A stretch of DNA of 64,000 nucleotides, taken from Achromobacter sp. UMC46 (GTDB lineage Bacteria; Pseudomonadota; Gammaproteobacteria; Burkholderiales; Burkholderiaceae_B). The position numbers were made by a program, and so were the translations under genes. The notes beneath the pieces were generated by a model. The model worked only from the letters and a program-made list of their open reading frames with translations, was not told where the DNA came from and did no database searches. This document shows, piece after piece, positions 60,106 through 64,000 of this stretch. Position 1 is the stretch's first letter. Every line of letters starts with the position of its first letter. The DNA lies in assembly GCF_014170335.1 (NCBI RefSeq), contig NZ_LZZS01000040.1, positions 62,001 through 126,000 on the forward strand. Direction: 5' to 3'.

Positions 60106-62430
60106 CTACGGTGCGTCGGGTGCTTCGGGCGCTGCAGGCAGGCGTAACGTGAATACCGAGCCGACGCCCAGTTCGCTGCTGACTTCGACCGACCCGCCAT
60201 GGCGCTCGGCCACCGTGCGCACGAACGCCAGGCCCAGGCCGGCGCCGCCCACATCGCCGCGGGTTTCGACGCCCACCCGCGAGAAGGGTTCGAACAGACG
60301 AGCAATGTCCGCTTCGGCGATGCCTTGGCCCTGGTCGCGGATATCCACCCGCCAGAAGCCGGGCTCTTCGTCGATGCCGCATTCGATGCGCGTGTGGGCG
60401 GGGCTGTACTTGATGGCGTTGTCGATCAGGTTGCACAGCGCGCGCATCAGCAGCGTCTGGTCGCCGCGCGTATAGGCGGCGGGCAGCGGCATGCGCAGAT
60501 CCAGCGCAATGCCGCGCTTTTGGGCGGACGCCCAGAACTCGTCCACCCCGTCCTGCAGCAGGCTGCCCAGGTCCAGTTCCACGGCGCAGATCGTCATGGA
60601 CTCGGCCCGCGTCAGATGCACGAAGTCGTCCACCAGATGCAGGGTGCGGTTGGCCAGCGTGGCGATGCGGGCAAGGGTATCGCCTTGGCCGTCTTGCATG
60701 CCGGCTTCCTGCTTCATTTCCACCAGCGCCAGGATGGAGCTTTGCGGCGCGCGCATGTCGTGCGAGATGAAGCGCAGCGTTTCTTCACGCTGGCGTTCGG
60801 CCTGGCGGATGCGCGAGATATCGGTCAACGTGGCGACGGTGCCGGCGAAGTTTCCTTCAGCGGTGTGGATGGGCGCGCACTTCAGGATGAGGTCGCGGCC
60901 GGCGTAGTCGCGCACTTCCAGGTCGGCGCTCCAGGGCGACGTGGCGTCCACGGCGCGTTGCCCGGCTAGTGCCTCGGCTACGCGTTGCCGCGTGGCGTCG
61001 TCGGAAATGGTCTTTTCAAGCAGATGGGTGGCGGGATGGCCCACGCGGGGCGGACGCATGCCCAGGCGCTGGAAGTACATGACGGCGGCCTGGTTGCGGA
61101 ATTGCATGCGGCCGTCCTGGTCGAAGACCAGCGTGGCGTCGGGCATGCCGTCGAGCCCGTCGGCCAGGAAGCGCCGCAGGTTTCGCACGCGGGCCAGCGC
61201 GCGCCGCAACTCGCCCACCCGGCTTTCAAGCGACGCGTTGGGGCCGGTGAGCTGGGCGCGGGCCTCGTTCAGCACGGGCGGGTACTCGCGCTGCAGCCGG
61301 CGCAATTCGTTGTCCATGTAGCGCAAGGCGGCTTCCTGGCTGCGCCAGCTCCACAGCGGATAGCACAGCGCCACACCGACCAGGGCGGCGGTGGGGGCGA
61401 ACCACAGGTTGTTTTGAGCCAGCAGCATCCAGGACGCCAGCAGGATGGCCGCGATCAAGGCGACGCTGACCAGCAGGGCGCGCTTGGGCGATAACCGCCA
61501 TAACGCCAGGCAGGCCAGCAGTACGGGCAGGGCGGAGAACATCGCGTTCCAGGCGGCGGCCGGCCGCTGGTACGAAATACCGTCGCGCGCCGCTTGCAAC
61601 AGATTGGCGATGATCTCCACGCCGGACATGCCGCTCAAGTCATGCGAGACGGGCGTGGGGTAGGCGTCGCCCAGGCCCGTGGCCCAGGCGCCGACCAACA
61701 CATATTTGCCGCGCAATTCGTCGGGCGGCACGTCGCCGCGCAGCACCGACAGGTACGAGGCGGTGCGCATGTGGGCCGCGGAGCCGGTGTAGGGGATCAG
61801 GATGCTGCCGTCGGGACCTGTCCGTTGCAGCAGCTGTTGCGCCTTGTCGGATTGGCCGCCGACCTCAAGCATGGACAGGGCAAGGTGGAACCGGCGTTCG
61901 CCTGCGAACTCCGCCGCGGGCGTCGCTTCGCGCACGACTCCGTCGGAATCGACGCGGGCGTTGATGAAGCCGGTCGACGCCGCCGCTTGCGCCAGCATGG
62001 GGATGGGGGCGGCCAGGGACGACGGGTTGGTCAAATGGTCCAGCACGACAGGCAGGACGGTGCGGCCATTGCGCCGGATGCTGTCGGCCAGGATCCGGTC
62101 GTCGTTGGGATTGACGGTGTCGCTTTCCGCGAAGATCAGGTCCAGCCCGACGGCGCGGGCGCCTTGCAGGCGGTCCAGCAGCGCGGCATGGATCGCGCGC
62201 CGCCATGGCCAGCGCCCCAGCGTATCGATGCTGGCGTCGTCGATGGCGACGATCAGGATGTCGGGATCCGCGGCGCGGCCCGTCAAGGCCGCGACACGGT
62301 CATAGAGGATCTGGTCGACCCGGCCCAGGCCATTGAGAGAACCCAGCACCGCCGCCAGCACTGCCAGCACTATCGTCAACCACAGCCCTGAGCGCGAGGT
62401 CCGGTCAACGGTGTCGGCGGCGTCGGCCAT
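60106..62430 (-). CDS. CHASE2-domain sensor histidine kinase
   Basis: The 774-residue kinase has an N-terminal membrane helix and a large periplasmic CHASE2 domain (about residues 30-290; DILIVAIDDASIDTLGRWPW and GKYVLVGAWATGLGDAYPTP). Three membrane helices follow (about 300-375), then a coiled segment and a PAS domain (about 430-545; ATLVFDQDGRMQFRNQ). The HisKA box is RFISHDMRAPQSSILAL and the HATPase boxes are NLIDNAIKYS, DQGQGIAE and GAGLGLAFV. It is 10 bases after a LysM-FecR gene and follows an OmpR-type regulator gene, so these three probably form one signalling operon. Confidence 0.9.
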   Translation of the reverse strand: MADAADTVDRTSRSGLWLTIVLAVLAAVLGSLNGLGRVDQILYDRVAALTGRAADPDILIVAIDDASIDTLGRWPWRRAIHAALLDRLQGARAVGLDLIFAESDTVNPNDDRILADSIRRNGRTVLPVVLDHLTNPSSLAAPIPMLAQAAASTGFINARVDSDGVVREATPAAEFAGERRFHLALSMLEVGGQSDKAQQLLQRTGPDGSILIPYTGSAAHMRTASYLSVLRGDVPPDELRGKYVLVGAWATGLGDAYPTPVSHDLSGMSGVEIIANLLQAARDGISYQRPAAAWNAMFSALPVLLACLALWRLSPKRALLVSVALIAAILLASWMLLAQNNLWFAPTAALVGVALCYPLWSWRSQEAALRYMDNELRRLQREYPPVLNEARAQLTGPNASLESRVGELRRALARVRNLRRFLADGLDGMPDATLVFDQDGRMQFRNQAAVMYFQRLGMRPPRVGHPATHLLEKTISDDATRQRVAEALAGQRAVDATSPWSADLEVRDYAGRDLILKCAPIHTAEGNFAGTVATLTDISRIRQAERQREETLRFISHDMRAPQSSILALVEMKQEAGMQDGQGDTLARIATLANRTLHLVDDFVHLTRAESMTICAVELDLGSLLQDGVDEFWASAQKRGIALDLRMPLPAAYTRGDQTLLMRALCNLIDNAIKYSPAHTRIECGIDEEPGFWRVDIRDQGQGIAEADIARLFEPFSRVGVETRGDVGGAGLGLAFVRTVAERHGGSVEVSSELGVGSVFTLRLPAAPEAPDAP

Positions 62431-62440
62431 GAGGCGGCCC

Positions 62441-63547
62441 CTAGTACTCGGTCAATATGATGGGCACGCCCGAACCGCTGGCCACACCCAGGCCATAGGA
62501 AGTCATCAGCTGGTTGGCGCCCTCGAACGTGGCCACCGCATCCTGGCCGCTCAGGCCAAGCTCATCGATGGCGCGCACCGACACGTAATACGTGCCGGGT
62601 CCGGGCGCGGTGAAGCGGATGTCGTTCGTCGGGAAGGCGACCGACGACACAGGCATGGCGCCGTCGGCGTCGTGCGAAACGCGCACCAGGTAGCTTTGCG
62701 CGCCGGCCACGGGGGCGAAGGCGCTGGTCCAGCCGCCGCCGCCAGAGCGTTCGGGAGTGGATAGCTGCGGCGCGGCCAGCAGTTCGCGCACGCCTGACAC
62801 GCTGCCGTCGTTGCGCACGGCGGCGCCATAGCCGCGCGCCACGGCGACCGGCTTGGCGGGCGCGGTTCCCGGCGCGTGCGGTTGCAAGCGCACACTGCCT
62901 TCCAGCACTTCGCTTTGCACGCCGCCCGCGCCGCTTTGCACGCGGAAACGCGTGCCGCGCACGCCGGTGACGGCGACGGGGGTGCGCACTTCAAAGCGGC
63001 CGACGCCTTGCCCGGTGGGCGCGACGGACGATTCAACGCTGCCGCGCTGCACATGGATGACGGAGTCCGTCAGTTCGGTGCCTTCGAATTGGCGCAGGCG
63101 CGCCAGCTCGACCGAACCACCGGCGGGCAGGGTGAGCTTGGATCCATCTGCCAGCTCCAGCGTGACAAAGCCGTTGGGCGAGGTCACCACGGTGCTGCCT
63201 TCCGACAGGCTCTGGCCCGGTTGCAAGGGCTTGCCGTTCATACTGGCCTGGCCGCTGACGTGCATCACGCGCGCCTGGGCGGCACGTTCGGGAATCATCG
63301 CCAGGGGAATGCGCAGTTCCTGCCCGATGGGCAGCCGCTCTGGCGCGTCCACCTTGTTCAACGTCTGCAGCGGCGCCCAGTTGGCCTGGTTGCGCGTGTA
63401 TTGCGTGGCCAAGTTAATCAGGGTGTCGCCCTGGCGGACGCGATAGATGAAGTCGTCGCCCAGGGCGCCCGCAGGCTGGCCATGGACAGGGGCCGTCAGC
63501 GCACAAGAAAGCAAGGCAAGCAAAGAAAGCGCGCGGCAGCGGCTCAT
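62441..63547 (-). CDS. Periplasmic LysM-FecR domain protein
   Basis: The 368-residue protein has a signal peptide (MSRCRALSLLALLSCALTA, about 23 residues). A LysM peptidoglycan-binding domain (about 34-81, YRVRQGDTLINLATQYTRN) and a FecR domain (about 105-205, VVTSPNGFVTLELADGSKL, VRTPVAVTGVRGTRF) follow. A fibronectin-type-III-like C-terminus covers about 265-350. No sigma factor or TonB receptor is near, so it does not act in the FecIR way. It is encoded between the regulator and the CHASE2 kinase and may be the cell-wall sensor of that system. Confidence 0.85.
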   Translation of the reverse strand: MSRCRALSLLALLSCALTAPVHGQPAGALGDDFIYRVRQGDTLINLATQYTRNQANWAPLQTLNKVDAPERLPIGQELRIPLAMIPERAAQARVMHVSGQASMNGKPLQPGQSLSEGSTVVTSPNGFVTLELADGSKLTLPAGGSVELARLRQFEGTELTDSVIHVQRGSVESSVAPTGQGVGRFEVRTPVAVTGVRGTRFRVQSGAGGVQSEVLEGSVRLQPHAPGTAPAKPVAVARGYGAAVRNDGSVSGVRELLAAPQLSTPERSGGGGWTSAFAPVAGAQSYLVRVSHDADGAMPVSSVAFPTNDIRFTAPGPGTYYVSVRAIDELGLSGQDAVATFEGANQLMTSYGLGVASGSGVPIILTEY

Positions 63548-63582
63548 AGCGATCGGTTCTCCAGAGAGGCGCGCAAAGGCGT

Positions 63583-64000
63583 CTACGGCAGGCTCGCCGG
63601 GTTGTCTTCCGACGCGCCGGTCAGTTCGAGCCGGTAGCCCAGGGCGTAGGACGAGGTCAGGCGCACACCGTTCTCAGGGCGTAGCTGAAGCTTTTGCCGG
63701 ATGTTCGACAAGTGCGTATCCAGCGTGCGCGAGGTCGCGGGGATTTCCCGGTTCCAGACGCATTCCGCCAGGACATCGCGCGACATGAGGCGGCCCAGGT
63801 TGCGGAAGAACAATAGCGCCAGCTCGAATTCCTTCGGCGCCAGGCTTACCGCGGCGCCGTTCAACGAGATGACGCGCGCCGCGGGTTCGACGCGGTAATG
63901 GGCGACATCGAAGGAATCGTTGGCGGGTTCGGCGGGCTGGGTGCGTCGCAGCAAGGCCGCCACGCGGGCCAGCAATTCCAGTGGCCGCAAAGGCTTGACG
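63583..64000 (-). CDS. OmpR-family response regulator (partial, N-terminus off the right edge)
   Basis: The frame is open to the right edge. Its first residues, VKPLRPLELLARVAALLRR, are the end of a receiver domain with the conserved Lys-Pro pair. The winged-helix DNA-binding domain follows (FELALLFFRNLGRLMSRDVL, then the LDTHLSNIRQKL recognition helix and SYALGYRLEL). A TTG at 63990 is not the true start. It lies 35 bases before the LysM-FecR gene and is the probable partner of the CHASE2 kinase. Confidence 0.85.
   Translation of the reverse strand, partial: VKPLRPLELLARVAALLRRTQPAEPANDSFDVAHYRVEPAARVISLNGAAVSLAPKEFELALLFFRNLGRLMSRDVLAECVWNREIPATSRTLDTHLSNIRQKLQLRPENGVRLTSSYALGYRLELTGASEDNPASLP

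Overview
The window looks like chromosomal DNA of a high-GC betaproteobacterium of the Alcaligenaceae, most like Achromobacter or Bordetella. I infer this from the gene order mnmG-rsmG-parA-parB beside a likely replication origin, the tRNA-tuf-tRNA-secE-nusG-rplKAJL-rpoBC block, Bug/TctC-type solute receptors, a BctDE/TctCBA-like tricarboxylate locus, and the number of ABC uptake systems. No database search was possible, so genus and gene names rest on recognised motifs, lengths and gene order.

Left part (1-20 kb). A minus-strand pair encodes a TauD-type dioxygenase and a TauA/SsuA-type binding protein (cut by the left edge). Next comes a complete dipeptide-type ABC operon (dppA-B-C-D-F order) ending in an M20 amidohydrolase, all minus strand. 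mnmE is divergent from it and is followed by a broken GNAT acetyltransferase gene. A ClC chloride channel follows, then a two-component system (TctD/TctE type) directly upstream of tctC-tctB-tctA, a PLP aminotransferase, an AbrB-type membrane protein and a cold-shock gene.

Origin region (20.4-22.8 kb). About 2.4 kb has no credible gene. Its left half carries four exact DnaA boxes and several one-mismatch boxes. Its right half carries nine parS-like 16-mers for ParB. The mnmG-rsmG-parA-GNAT-parB-asparaginase run starts immediately downstream. Exact DnaA nonamers are also scattered through flanking genes, 14 in the first 31 kb and none seen afterwards.

Accessory metabolism (29-44 kb). A LysR gene is divergent from a thiol dioxygenase, a PatB/MetC-like PLP lyase, a four-domain rhodanese protein and a Bug receptor; this looks like a thiol/sulfur catabolic operon. 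A second divergent locus pairs an aminoethylphosphonate-type ABC transporter plus DeoR regulator (minus strand) with a HisN-like phosphatase, a glutamine-synthetase-like ligase, an aldehyde dehydrogenase and an iron-type alcohol dehydrogenase (plus strand). I propose that it takes up and degrades a phosphorylated amino alcohol or a related compound.

Information-processing block (44.2-58.2 kb). tRNA-Tyr, tRNA-Gly, tRNA-Thr and tuf are followed by tRNA-Trp, secE, nusG, rplK, rplA, rplJ, rplL, rpoB and rpoC, ending at a strong double terminator.

Right end (58.2-64 kb). A small lipoprotein, a membrane-bound protein with a truncated kinase-like domain and a PEGA-like tail, a CHASE2 sensor kinase, a LysM-FecR periplasmic protein and an OmpR-type regulator (cut by the right edge) probably form an envelope signalling cluster.
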